This document shows positions 21,689-34,984 of a stretch of 64,000 bases of DNA, in pieces. This stretch comes from Liolophura sinensis (Eukaryota > Mollusca > Polyplacophora > Chitonida > Chitonidae). The translations under genes were made by a program, and so were the position numbers. A model generated the notes under the pieces. The model was given only the letters and a program-made list of their open reading frames with translations, had not been told where the DNA came from and did not search any database. The first letter of the stretch is position 1, and each line of letters starts with the position of its first letter. The stretch is from positions 78,894,028-78,958,027 of the forward strand of contig NC_088295.1 in the NCBI RefSeq assembly GCF_032854445.1, in the 5' to 3' direction.

Positions 21689-22508
21689 CTGCAAGAGAAG
21701 GGACAAGTGCGCGATCAGTCTACGTTTTACTTGGTGTTTTTTTTTTGTTAACAATATAAACATCACGATAGGGTTGTTACTCGTAATTTTCAACATTGGC
21801 CATAGATAATTTCACACGTGTTGTCCATAAAAACTTCATTAACTCTTGCACAATGGGTGTCACTTTAATTGTCAGTCAAGCTATATATCAAACAATGCTC
21901 TCAGTCTTAAACTGCAATACTGGAAGTACACGTTTTCTGTTGATAGTACATTTTGCTTTAAAATTTCTGCTTAAAAGCATTACACAAAATAATATGCAAG
22001 AATCTGCGTGATAGGATAAGCTAGATATGTGCAGTATCTTTATCCATTTGATAACGTTTCCCCAAATTTGTAAAAATTCTCCATCTGCCCTTTGACATTT
22101 ACAGGCGCATTACAGAATGGCTTTTTTTTATTGCCCTCCAGGCGATATGCGTTTGTTTACCACAAAAGCCATTCTCTTATTGCGCAAAGCTAATAATTGA
22201 CTGACTGATCGATGATATCAACGCGAGGTGAGGTAAATAATATTCGACTATAAAGCCTACATTAGCAACCACGTAACACCATAGAAAATAATGAAAATAT
22301 TTAGCATATATTTTTGCCTCATATCTAATTATCAAAAAATGAAATAAAACATGCACTAATTTTACATGAATTACGCTTTATTCAGACCCATGAACAGTTA
22401 TGCACTCTACTCATTACTTATTATGTATATATACATACGTCATTCCTTGAATGTGATGACCGCGGGAACTTTTTCACAACGTTACAGCCATATACAAGCA
22501 TCACTCAC

Positions 22509-22720
22509 CTTAGTGTATTGATACGTCTAGCAGCGATGAAGAGACTGTTTTAAAAACGAAGGTTTGTTCTTTTGCTTGTGAAAGAAAAACGGTCTTCGTC
22601 TGGTGTTCAGGATAGTTCCAGGATAAGTTTGGCGTTAGATCCGTGGACCTTCGCTGATCCAACTGGCCATTGGACACAGTACAATACAACCTCTTGATCT
22701 GTCGCTCGGCCTCGCCTTCT
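22509..22720 (-). promoter_or_regulatory. luqin: Candidate 5'UTR exon and promoter region of the luqin gene
   Basis: The luqin coding exon starts after an acceptor, so a non-coding first exon must lie upstream. On the minus strand a strong donor, aag|gtgagtga, has its GT at 22508–22507. The exon's 5' limit is a guess; I see no clear TATA box. Confidence 0.4.
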
Positions 22721-22799
22721 CTAGCCGATGGGAAGCTGTCGCTTTTAGGTAACCGTCTAATCTGCCCGGCTCGATCTCCTGCTGTTTACTTAATACGTG

Positions 22800-23929
22800 C
22801 TTCATAGATTAGAGACTGTAACCTGCGTGAGGCGACAGAGATGTGCGCGTGAGAAGCACACCCACGAGGAGTTCTGCCAAAGTTACCCCGCTGACGTCGA
22901 TAAACAAACCGCATCAAGTCAAGCAAAACCAATCCAAGGGGAAATAGAAAACCTTTATTTTTGTTCGATTGCGATCATCTTCTGATTAAACCGGGCCGGG
23001 AAGTAATTTGTCGAGGCACACTGAATCCGACACTTCGAGAGGAAGAGTAGGAAGTTAAGTGGACAGACCCATTAGTGTTTCCTTGGTTGACCACTTAGAG
23101 CTGAATTAAGAATTTCTTGGACTTATTCGGTAGGCATCAGTATGATTCTAACAAAGATGGGGCTAGCCGGCGAATCTACGTTCGCAGGCTAAAAACGGTC
23201 GTCGGTTAAAGAGGAAAACAAGGCAGGCGTACAGCTTCCTACAGATGACAAAAGAGAACAGAGCACCTTACAGACTTGGCTTGAGATGAAATAGTCATAA
23301 GGTGGCAGTTTAGCGGCAGTAATTTCTAAATGCTAAATGTCACACCAAAACGAAGGAAAAAATTTGAGCTTATATTATATATATGTATAAGAATAGATGT
23401 ATATAATATAAGCTCGAATTTCAGAAAATTATAGGAATTAGAAAGTTTTACTTCTTTTAAGGAAATAAAACTATCGAATGACGTATAAATACTTATATAA
23501 GTTATGGAAGATGTACGCTTACAAAGTATTTTTATGACAAATATTACAACGTTTAATTATCTCAAGTTCTATATGGTCGCTCATTTTATGATGATATTCT
23601 TCTTACGTCATATTACACCGATTCCCCATCCTTCCATGCAGCGGCTGTTCACGTTGGCTGTATGTTGTTTTCAGTGTGAGGCAGAACTGGTTTGATTGTG
23701 CCTACGTGTTGGAGAGTACCAGCCAATCAATGATAACCTACTCACAATTATAAAATGTCTGACCTGATGCCTTTCAAAAGCATGGCTTTTTATCACATCC
23801 CTCTCGCTTTTGACATACATGTATATCTAGCCGAAATTGGGATCATAGTCTATATCATACACACTAAAGGGTGCAACAACGGTTTCTTCCAGCCTTTCTC
23901 TTTAGTTTTAGGCAGCAGTGTTGAAAAAC
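22800..23929. other. Non-coding stretch with a perfect-looking hairpin
   Basis: No gene is supported. It holds the inverted repeat at 23360–23421, listed separately. Short frames here show no recognisable protein. Confidence 0.45.
23360..23421. repeat. Inverted repeat, 22-bp arms
   Basis: Arms 23360–23381 and 23400–23421 (gagcttatattatata and its complement, with flanking bases) pair with one mismatch around an 18-bp loop. A/T-rich. It could be a cruciform-forming site or the ends of a short MITE. Confidence 0.75.
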
Positions 23930-24190
23930 GAATTGAAAAGAGTTATATTAATGTATATTTTATACGTCGAGACAGACATTCGTACACCAACCGTCAGCCA
24001 ATATCGATGTTCCAGGTAGATAATCACAAGGCCAATTCCTATCCGACGTTAAACACAAACCGCCACAGAACTAATAATGTACATAAAGTACGAAATGAGA
24101 ACGCAATCATGCAAAGAAAAGCAGTCAACAGTTTTTCAGTGGTGTTAGGAAGACGCAAGGCGTGTTCTAGGCGAATGAAGGAAATCAGTA
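23930..24190 (+). repeat. Dispersed repeat family R1, copy 1
   Basis: It shares with 27840–28062 the blocks 'acattcgtacaccaaccgtc', 'gttccaggta.ataatc', 'aacacaaaccgcca', 'acgaaat.a..acg.aatcatg' and 'agtcaacag'. The frame that covers it (23755–24195) is repeat-derived and not counted as a gene. Confidence 0.6.
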
Positions 24191-26665
24191 TATAAGTTTT
24201 CTATAATAAAATATTTGGGCTTTGATATTCATATATCCAGCGCGGTGATCTAATTAAACAATATTGAAGACTGAAGATACATCCCCTAATCCCGGGTTAA
24301 GCGGAATTAAACACAATATTAAAACCAGGCAGAGTTGATCAAAATGATTGGGTGGAGGCTGACATTATGACGTTATGCCGTCATAACAAATAACCGTGAA
24401 TGCTTGTCAAAAGACCTGACTGATAAGTGCAGTGTTCAAACACTCAAGGTAAACCGGTTTGAGTGGCTAAACTCGTGGGGGGTTTTCGTCAAATTTTCGT
24501 CTGATATACATGTACAGCGGATTTCCACAAGCGAATGGCCTCAAAGGAATCATTTTTCCAGCTTTTAGCAAGTTATAACAGAATTATGTTCTGTGTTCTA
24601 CTTTAGATATCAAACTTCAAGTCGTGCGGTATTGTGAGAGACACACTGTGGCAAAAGTCGATGTCTGCTGGGACACATCCCGAGTGTGGTCATAAGGTTA
24701 TGATCACAAGTGCAATGAATTGTTCCTTCATTCCTTTCATAATTTGAAGGATGCAGTAATGGTTACGTCAATTAACGGAGTTTGCTGCCGTGATATCATT
24801 TTGCGATGACTATCTATATAGAAATCTGAAACTAAGATTCATATCCGACATCCATATACCAATAGCGATGTCCTAAACACGAAGTGGAGCCCCATTTTAA
24901 GCTCTGAATGATTTACCCAAAGGCTAGAGGTAGCGCTAGGCTTGTGGGTTTTAGTGGCTCCATGTTGATAGATTTTCTATCTTCAGAGGTTGGACCGTTC
25001 AGACCATCAACCATATAGCAGTTTACATCCTGTTCAAACTTTTACAAAAATATAGAACGTCCGTTTGATTTGATACACTGTCCTTGGGTACTATAAAACA
25101 CGGTTCTTTCGGTTCAAACCTGATATGGTTAAAAGTATGTAATTGTCGAGGTTGCTCTTCAAGAGAATACTTATTTGGTGATAGAGAATTAATGGCTCAA
25201 AGAAACCTGTTACTGTATTAATAAAGGCCGTAGGTTCGGTCCTAATTTGGATTTTTACTTTAGCGAAACATTTAGGAGTGATTAAATAAAGTAAAACACT
25301 GTATTAAGTACAGGGTGTGCAAAGTTCCATTCCCAAACTAAGAAGGCAATAAAAGGGACTTGCTCTTTGCGTGGTCCTCAACGCTGAGATCGGGAAACAT
25401 TTATCGGCAAGAATTTATTGATTTATTTGATTTATTTACTTGATAAATTGATCGCTGTTTTACACTCAAGAATACTCTAGAGCTAACTGACATGGTAGTA
25501 GTATGTCGTCATTAACTTAGGTGTGACAAGCTTCATTTTTGCAACATCATGCATATAACGCTGCATATAATAATGACACACCTTAGTAGTACAACCCAAA
25601 CAGTCATGAAAGCGGTGTTAATCCCTTTGAAAGTAAGCATATACTTTGTCAGTAAATTAAATGTCAAGACCTCTGCCTGCCCATAAAATAAGAATAATAA
25701 CACGCTTTTAGAATACAAAAATGACAATATAAAGATGAAATGAGAGTGTTATGTAAGGTTTACATGAGGTATCCTTGATGGATACTGCAGACACTGGCCA
25801 CTAAAGTGAGAATGACACATTTAATATTCAGAGCTGTGGTCTCCACACTTTCAGCCTCTAATCTGCTTTGCGTTATTTGCACGAGCTGTGTAATGGTAAA
25901 ATATAATAGAATAAGGCAACGTAACGGTGTAAGCTCACATCTTCTGTCTTCTGTTTTCTTCATGAAATAGCAGTCGTGTGAAAGAAGGCCATGTAATATA
26001 TAGGTTAAAAAATGAATCCAATACTCGTCTATTCAACCGTCTCCAACATGCTAATACATGTTTGTTGTACACAGCTTTTGGTTAAAGTCTCAGCCTGAAC
26101 CGAGTAGGCTTCTGCCTTACTTATTTGTTGAAGTAATAACGAGCATAACCTGCTTCGAAACTTGCAAAATGCATCTCAGGGTATGCACATATGGGATATT
26201 TGGAAGAAAATGTGCGGATCTGAACATTAACTCTATCTTTGTCCCTCTTGTGCACAACACAACAACCAGCCCATAAACGTAATCCTCAGAATACATAGAA
26301 TATACAAGACGTATCGAAACTATTCACAAATTAAATTCTCTCTTAATTTGCCGTGTTATTTTTGACTGGACAATGGCAAAGGCTCGAAACTTTTTAAAGT
26401 AGGCTTACAAATTAAACCAAACTAAGACCCAAAACAAGTCTCCCGTATTATTCTAGAGTACTTTAGCCACTCTTCCGAGAATTTCTAACAATATCAGTGT
26501 CAAATTATTGAATCATTCAGAGTTTATTGTTCATATCAGTTATGTATTTAACTGTTCAGTGGCATAAACTAAGACATTTTCAAAAAACAAAAAACAAAAA
26601 AAAAAAAAACAGTTCATTTCCTCTATTGCCCCAACGACAAGCAGCTGTATAAATCGCTTATTTCT
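24191..26665. other. Non-coding stretch
   Basis: No gene is supported. A SINE-tail-like segment lies at 25410–25490. Poly-A near 26585–26610. Confidence 0.45.
25410..25490 (-). repeat. SINE family A 3' tail remnant, reverse orientation
   Basis: Repeated gatttattt units are followed by 'ctgttttacactcaagaatactc', a degraded form of the family A tail 'gtgttttacgccgtactcaagaatattt'. Confidence 0.38.
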
Positions 26666-26669
26666 GTTA

Positions 26670-26880
26670 TCGGTCACTCTGTCGGTCAGTCCGTCGGCCA
26701 GTCTGTCGGTCAGTCTGTGAGTCAGTCTATCGGCCAGTTTATCGGCCAGTCTGTTGGCCAGTCTGTTGGCCAGTCTTTTGGTAAGTCTGTGAGTCAGTCT
26801 TTCGGTCAGTCTTTCGGTCAGTCTGTCGGCCAGTCTGACGATCAGTCTGTGAGTCAGTCTATCGGCCAGTCTGTGAATAA
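26670..26880. repeat. 12-bp (cagtctgtcggc)n minisatellite
   Basis: About 17 imperfect 12-bp units. One frame gives QSVGQSVG-type repeats. This is a low-complexity array, not a protein gene. Confidence 0.9.
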
Positions 26881-26924
26881 TTCTATCGATCTAATGTTTG
26901 AAATCCTATCGTAAAACATGAATC

Positions 26925-26927
26925 AAA

Positions 26928-26958
<31 letters not shown>

Positions 26959-26960
26959 AC
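26925..26960. repeat. (AAAT)n microsatellite
   Basis: A run of aaat units, a common end of SINE tails, lies directly after the 12-bp array. Confidence 0.9.
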
Positions 26961-27839
26961 AGGGCAGAATAGACAGGTCTGTCGTGGAGAGAGTATGCTC
27001 TTAGCAGTCTCTAAAAGTATGTTCTTTACCCAAAGTTCTAAAAGCTCTCAGCTTTCTCGATGAATTTTAAAGTCGTCACTAGTCATTTAGTGTGACATGA
27101 GGCGTGAAGGGGGTGGTCGTCGGTTCCTTACATTTTCTCACTCTAAAAGTGCCTGGTCTTCCCTCGTTAGTGATAATGAAACATACGTTTACTTCTCAGT
27201 TCTTTCTGAATCAAAGTCACGCATCATTCAGTGAGCATAATCAACATAGGCAAACCAGAAAATTGGCCGTCAAAGAGAAAAAAAATCATAAATAAAGCGT
27301 CAAGCAATCAATAAATAAATATCAAGTCAATGACAACAAACTCGAAGATACCAACTCCACTTATCAACTCACCCACTCCATATATTTACAACAGCAGCAT
27401 TAAGTAGAGAATGCTGCGGCAGAACGCAATAGCATATTATGAACTAAGCCGTTATTTCTGATTCATTTAGAAATGACCAGGGAAACATTACCGCTAACAT
27501 AACCTGTCGGTTGACTGCCAGCGGTTTCCCGTGCAGGCATAATGGTTTTTTTTAATATATTTTTTGATTATTATTTTATTTTTGCGTTTTGGTATGTATA
27601 TATAAAAAAAAAATACAAAATAACAAAAAATAAAAACCAATAACCAATAAAATAAAGCCCGATACGGTTTTAAAACCGAACAAAATAAAAAAAAATGAAG
27701 AAACAGCATGTATAGTTGATATGTCTTTATGTAACTGATTGTTGTTTAGCGTCGTGCTCAAGAAGTTTGGCCATATTAGTGGAGGTAAGTGGTCTGTCAC
27801 GATAGTCAGATTTCGTAAACTGTGGGGCATCCGCAATTT
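26961..27839. other. Non-coding, very A/T-rich stretch
   Basis: No gene is seen. 27540–27690 is almost pure A/T with long T and A runs. 27716–27770 (gtttagcgtcgtgctcaagaa) is a faint SINE-tail-like match on the minus strand. Confidence 0.4.
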
Positions 27840-28062
27840 CCCAGTTCAATGTATGAGGCGAAACAGGCATTCGTATAAACCAAAACCGTCAACCAAAATG
27901 GACATTCCAGGTCAATAATCGAAAGTCAATTGAAAAACCGACGCTTAACACAAACCACCAAATAAGTTAGAAAGCACGAAATAAGGACGAAATCATGGAA
28001 ATAGAAGGAGTCAGCAGATTCCAAAGCCGGGATTGGACCCGCACCTTGTATGTCATAATGAC
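27840..28062 (+). repeat. Dispersed repeat family R1, copy 2 (left of the satellite)
   Basis: It matches copy 1 along about 200 bp (cattcgtataaaccaaaacc, attccaggtcaataatcgaa, aacacaaaccaccaaataag, atcatggaaatagaaggagt). On the minus strand its end holds a B-box-like 'gcgggtccaatcccggc', so the family may be tRNA-derived. Confidence 0.6.
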
Positions 28063-30369
28063 TGAACAGAAAAAACTCGCTCAAGTACATTTTATTGCCG
28101 CTGCGTATATGTTGGCATTTTTTAAGCATTTACATGAACAGTTGAAAACAGTTGAGGTAAACTGACAGCAGATCGGATTTCAGTTGTATATTAATACGTC
28201 TGACCATCTATACCAACAATGACACGGTCGTTGCTCCGGTTTTACGCTTTAAGTTGTCATGTTTCTTACTGCGCATACCAGGTTATAAATGGTACAGATA
28301 CCTATCCCTACGCTTTATAGTAAATACCTATTCACCAATCAGATCTGCTGTACTTGTGCTCAACTACTCAATTTCTAACAAACACCCGTCCTCCCGCAAA
28401 AGCCTCATACCATTCATCTATTCATCCAATTCCCAATACCAGTTGCATAGAAAAGCCAGCAAGTCAAGCTATCGACGCACGACAGCAACTCGTCCAGTGA
28501 ACACACATATAGCAAATCACCCTATCAACTGGACAGGAAACAAACCAGTGTACACACTGACAACAAATCACCCTATCAACTGGACAGCGGACAAACCAGT
28601 GTACACAGACAACAAATCATCCTATCAACTGGACAGCAGACAAACCAATGTACACACAGACAACAAATCACCCTATCAACTGGACAGCAGACAAACAAGT
28701 ATACACAGACAACAAATCACCCTATCAACTGGACAGAAGACAAACCAGTGTACACACAGACAACAAATTACCCTATCCACTGGACAGCAGACAAACCAGT
28801 GTACACAGACAACAAATCACCCTATCAACTGGACAGCAGACAAACCAGTGTACACACTGACAACAAATCATCCTATCAACTGGAGAGCAAACGAACCAGT
28901 GTACACAGACAACAAATCACCCTATCAACTGGACAGCAGACAAACCAGTGTACACACAGACAACAAATCACTCTATCAACTGGACAGCAGACAAACCAGT
29001 ATACACACAGACAACAAACCACCCTATCAACTGGACAGCAGACAAACCAGTATACACACAGACAACAAACAACCCTATCAACGGGACAGCAGACAAACCA
29101 GTGTACACACTGACAACAAATCACCCTATCAACTGGACAGCGGACAAACCAGTGTACACAGACAACAAATCACCCTATCAACTGGACAGCGGACAAACCA
29201 GTGTACACACGGACAACAAATCATCCTATCAACTGGACAGCAGACAAACCAGTGTACACACTGACAACAAATCACCCTATCAACTGGACAGCAGACAAAC
29301 CAGTGTACAGTCGAACAACAAATCACTCTATCAACTGGACAGCAGACAAACCAGTATACACACAGACAACAAACCACCCTATCAACTGGACAGCGGACAA
29401 ACCAGTGTACACACAGACAACAAATCACCCTATCAACTGGACAGCAGACAAACCAGTATACAGACAGACAACAAACCACCCTATCAACGGGACAGCAGAC
29501 AAACCAGTGTACACACTGACAACAAATCACCCTATCAACTGGACAGCGGACAAACCAGTGTACAGATGAACAACAAATCACCCTATCAACTGGACAGCAG
29601 ACAAACGAGTTTACACAGACAACAAATCACCCTATCAACTGGACAGAAGACAAATCAGTGTACACACAGACAACAAATCACCCTATCCACTGGACAGCAA
29701 ACAAACCAGTATACACACAGGCAACAAATCACCCTATCAACTGGACAGCAGACAAACCAGTGTACACAGACAACAAATCATCCTATCAACTGGACAGCAG
29801 ACAAACCAGTCTACACACAGACAACAAATCACCCTATCAACTGGACAGCGGACAAACCAGTGTACACACTGACAACAAATCACCCTATCAACTGGACAGC
29901 AGACAAACCAGTATACACACAGACAACAAACAACCCTATCAACGGGACAGCAGACAAACCAGTGTACACACAGACAACAAACAACCCTATCAACTGGACA
30001 GCAGACAAACCAGTCTACACACAGACAGCAAATCACTCTATCAACTGGACAGCAGACAAACCAGTCTACACACAGACAACAAATCACCCTATCAACTGGA
30101 CAGCGGACAAACCAGTGTACACACAGACAACAAATCATCCTATCAACTGGACAGCAGACAAACCAGGGTACACACGGACAACAAATCACCCTATCAACTG
30201 GACAGCGGACAAACCAGGGTACACACAGACAACAAATCACCCTATCAACTGGACAGCGGACAAACCAGTGTTCCAACAGACAACAAATCACCCTATCAAC
30301 TGGACAGCAGAGAAACCAGTATACACACAGACAACAAATCATCCTATCAACTGGATAGCGGACAAACCA

Positions 30370-32390
30370 GTGTACACAGACAACAAATCACCCTATCAAC
30401 TGGACAGCAGACAAACCAGTGTACACAGACAACAAATCACTCTATCAACTGGACAGCGGACAAACCAGTGTACACACAGACAACAAATCACCCTATCAAC
30501 TGGACAGCAGAGAAACCAGTATACACACAGACAACAAATCATCCTATCAACTGGATAGCGGACAAACCAGTGTACACAGACAACAAATCACCCTATCCAC
30601 TGGACAGCAGACAAACCAGTGTACACAGACAACAAATCATCCTATCAACTGGACAGCAGACAAACCAGTATACACACAGACAACAAACAACCCTATCAAC
30701 GGGACAGCAGACAAACCAGTGTACACACAGACAACAAACAACCCTATCAACTGGACAGCAGACAAACCAGTCTACACACAGACAACAAATCACTCTATCA
30801 ACTGGACAGCAGACAAACCAGTATACACACAGACAACAAACAACCCTATCAACGGGACAGCAGACAAACCAGTGTACACACAGACAACAAATCACCCTAT
30901 CAACTGGACAGCGGACAAACCAGTGTACACACAGACAACAAATCACCCTATCAACTGGACAGCGTACAAACCAGTGTACACACAGACAACAAATCACCCT
31001 ATCAACTGGACAGCAGACAAACGAGTTTACACAGACAACAAATCACCCTATCAACTGGACAGCAGACAAACCAGTCTACACACAGACAACAAATCACCCT
31101 ATCAACTGGACAGCGGACAAACCAGTGTACACACAGACAACAAATCATCCTATCAACTGGACAGCAGACAAACCAGGGTACACACGGACAACAAATCACC
31201 CTATCAACTGGACAGCGGACAAACCAGGGTACACACAGACAACAAATCACCCTATCAACTGGACAGCGGACAAACCAGTGTTCCAACAGACAACAAATCA
31301 CCCTATCAACTGGACAGCAGAGAAACCAGTATACACACAGACAACAAATCATCCTATCAACTGGATAGCGGACAAACCAGTGTACACAGACAACAAATCA
31401 CCCTATCAACTGGACAGCAGACAAACCAGTGTACACAGACAACAAATCACTCTATCAACTGGACAGCGGACAAACCAGTGTACACACAGACAACAAATCA
31501 CCCTATCAACTGGACAGCAGAGAAACCAGTATACACACAGACAACAAATCATCCTATCAACTGGATAGCGGACAAACCAGTGTACACAGACAACAAATCA
31601 CCCTATCCACTGGACAGCAGACAAACCAGTGTACACAGACAACAAATCATCCTATCAACTGGACAGCAGACAAACCAGTATACACACAGACAACAAACAA
31701 CCCTATCAACGGGACAGCAGACAAACCAGTGTACACACAGACAACAAACAACCCTATCAACTGGACAGCAGACAAACCAGTCTACACACAGACAACAAAT
31801 CACTCTATCAACTGGACAGCAGACAAACCAGTATACACACAGACAACAAACAACCCTATCAACGGGACAGCAGACAAACCAGTGTACACACAGACAACAA
31901 ATCACCCTATCAACTGGACAGCGGACAAACCAGTGTACACACAGACAACAAATCACCCTATCAACTGGACAGCGTACAAACCAGTGTACACACAGACAAC
32001 AAATCACCCTATCAACTGGACAGCAGACAAACGAGTTTACACAGACAACAAATCACCCTATCAACTGGACAGCAGACAAACCAGTCTACACACAGACAAC
32101 AAATCACCCTATCAACTGGACAGCGGACAAACCAGGGTACACACGGACAACAAATCACCCTATCAACTGGACAGCGGACAAACCAGTGTTCCAACAGACA
32201 ACAAATCACCCTATCAACTGGACAGCAGAGAAACCAGTATACACACAGACAAGAAATCATCCTATCACCTGGATAGCGGACAAACCAGTGTACACAGACA
32301 ACAAATCACCCTATCAACTGGACAGCAGACAAACCAGTGTACACAGACAACAAATCATCCTATCAACTGGACAGCAGACAAACCAGTCTA
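30370..32390. repeat. Higher-order repeat of about 1,010 bp, two copies
   Basis: The order of variant units from about 30370 recurs from about 31380 (identical frame starts at 30419/31429 and 30619/31629, 1,010 bp apart). The second copy lacks some units present near 31140–31240. This shows block duplication within the satellite. Confidence 0.85.
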
Positions 32391-33085
32391 CACACAGACA
32401 ACAAATCACCCTATCAACTGGACAGCGGACAAACCAGTGTACACACAGACAACAAATCACCCTATCAACTGGACAGCAGACAAACCAGTATACACACAGA
32501 CAACAAATCACCCTATCAACTGGACAGCGGACAAACCAGTGTACAGATGAACAACAAATCACCCTATCAACTGGACAGCAGACAAACGAGTTTACACAGA
32601 CAACAAATCACCCTGTCAACTGGACAGCAGAGAAACCAGTATACACACAGACAAGAAATCATCCTATCACCTGGATAGCGGACAAACCAGTGTACACAGA
32701 CAACAAATCACCCTATCAACTGGACAGCAGACAAACCAGTGTACACAGACAACAAATCATCCTATCAACTGGACAGCAGACAAACCAGTCTACACACAGA
32801 CAACAAATCACCCTATCAACTGGACAGCGGACAAACCAGTGTACACACAGACAACAAATCACCCTATCAACTGGACAGCAGACAAACCAGTATACACACA
32901 GACAACAAATCACCCTATCAACTGGACAGCGGACAAACCAGTGTACAGATGAACAACAAATCACCCTATCAACTGGACAGCAGACAAACGAGTTTACACA
33001 GACAACAAATCACCCTATCAACTGGACAGCAGACAAACCAGTCTACACACAGACAACAAATCACCCTATCAACTGGACAGCGGAC
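32281..33085. repeat. Higher-order repeat of about 402 bp, two copies
   Basis: The unit series starting near 32281, including a variant 'gtgtacagatgaacaac', recurs 402 bp later (matching frames begin at 32337 and 32739). It is a second, shorter block duplication inside the array. Confidence 0.85.
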
Positions 33086-33599
33086 AAACCAGTCTACACA
33101 CAGACAACAAATCATCCTATCAACTGGACAGCAGACAAACCAGTGTACACACAGACAACAAATCATCCTATCAACTGGACAGCAGACAAACCAGGGTACA
33201 CACAGACAACAAACAACCCTATCAACTGGACAGCGGACAAACCAGTGTTCCAACAGACAACAAATCACCCTATCAACTGGACAGCAGAGAAACCAGTATA
33301 CACACAGACAACAAATCATCCTATCAACTGGATAGCGGACAAACCAGTGTACACAGACAACAAATCACCCTATCAACTGGACAGCAGACAAACGAGTGTA
33401 CACAGACAACAAATCACCGTATCAACTGAACAGCAGACAAACCAGCGTACACAGACAACAAATCATCCTATCAACGGGACAGCAGACAAACGAGTTTACA
33501 CAGACAACAAATCACCCTATCAACTGGACAGCAGACAAACGAGTGTACACAGACAACAAATCATCCTATCAACTGGACAGTAGACAAACCAATGTGCTC

Positions 33600-34850
33600 A
33601 CAGACAACCCATTCTATCTAATCAATAGCAAACAAACCATTCTATCAACTCGACAGCAAAGAAACTAGTCAATACACAGGCAATAAACCATTTTATCAAC
33701 TCGGCATTAAACAAACCAGTCAACACACAGGGAACATATCATTCTTTCAGCTCTACAAACAAACCTGTCAACATACAGACGACAACCATTTTATCAATCG
33801 CCAAACAAACCAGTCTACACACAGACAACAAAGCATTATATCAACTCGACATCAAAGAAACCAGCCTACACACAGACAATAAACCCACCTATCATCTCGA
33901 GAGGAAACAAGCCACTCTGCAGGCAGACAATAAACCATTCTATCAACAACTCGACATCAAACAAACCAGTCTACAAATAGACAATAAACTATACTGCCAG
34001 CTCGACCACCAACAAACCAGTCCAGAAACAGACAACAAACCATTCTATCAACTCGGCATCAAAGGAACCAGTCAACACACATATAACAAACTATCCTGTA
34101 AACTTGACATCAAACAAGCCAGTCGACACACAGACAATAAGCTATCCTGTCAATTAGACATAAGAAAAAAAAAACAGTCAACACACAGACAAGAAACTAT
34201 CCTGTCAGCTCGACATCAAACAAGCCAGTCAACACACAGACAACAAACCATCTTATCAACTCTACAGCAAACAAACCAGTCAATGACAGAGAAAACAAAC
34301 CACACAGTTAACTGGACAGGAAACAAACGAGTCAACATACAGACAACTCATCCTATCAACTCTATAGCAAAACAACCGGTCAACACACAAAGAACAAACC
34401 ATCCGGTCAACCATCTTATCAACTCTGCAGCAAACAAACCAGTCAGCGATATTGGCAACAAACCACGCTGGACAGGAAACAAACCAGTCAACACACAGAC
34501 AACTCATCCTATCATCTCCACAGCAAACGAACCAGTCTACAAACAGACAACAAACCATCTTATCAACCCCAAAGAGAGCAAACACAGACACACAGACAAT
34601 AGATCATCCTATCAACTCGAGAGGAAACAAGGCAGTCAACACAGACAACACAAACCATCTACAGACAGACAACAAACCATTCTATCAACTCGACAACAAA
34701 CCAAACCATTCAACACATAGACAATAAACCATTCTATCAACTCGACATCAAAGAAACCACTCTACAGACAGACAATAAACCATTCTATCAACTGGAAAGG
34801 AAACAAAGCCATACATAAATCACAGACAGCAAACCAGCACGTCAACAGAG
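33600..34850. repeat. Decayed shoulder of the satellite
   Basis: Units like 'accattctatcaactcgaca' with 'caaaccagtcaacacacaga' continue at roughly 51-bp spacing but with many substitutions and indels. They look like older units no longer homogenised with the core array. Confidence 0.85.
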
Positions 34851-34984
34851 AGCATAGGCCTACCAACCGATCAACCAATCTATCAACAAGTAATTAACAG
34901 ATTGTCCCATCCCTCGCAATCAAGCTGGCCACCCATCCGTCTTTCTAACTAGTGACTTAACTAAGCTTGTAACACACATACGGA

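Larger units (their letters stand above)
28513..33600. repeat. 51/47-bp satellite array, about 100 units
   Basis: The unit contains 'caaatcaccctatcaactgg', 'acagcagacaaaccagtgta' and 'cacacagacaa' (51 bp); a 47-bp variant lacks one 'acac'. Because 51 is divisible by three and no frame of the unit has a stop, all three forward frames stay open over long distances. They read TTNHPINWTADKPVYTQ, DNKSPYQLDSRQTSVHT or RQQITLSTGQQTNQCTH, and the 47-bp units shift between them. One reverse frame is also open. The long predicted proteins (up to about 1,050 residues) are therefore expected from the repeat alone. Units differ by a few fixed variants (cagcag/cagcgg, actggac/acgggac, gtgtac/gtatac/gtctac). 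Confidence 0.97.

Noticed and set aside
23755-24195. 146-residue frame
   Set aside because: More than half lies in the dispersed repeat R1, and there is no recognised domain.
26717-26914. QSVG-repeat protein
   Set aside because: It is a translated 12-bp minisatellite.
28254-33583. Long predicted proteins (up to 1,054 residues) of 17-residue repeats
   Set aside because: All three forward frames and one reverse frame are open because the satellite unit lacks stop words. Frame choice is arbitrary and no splice or start context supports a gene.
28513-34850. CRISPR-like regular repeats
   Set aside because: Units are directly adjacent with no unique spacers, and the DNA is eukaryotic.
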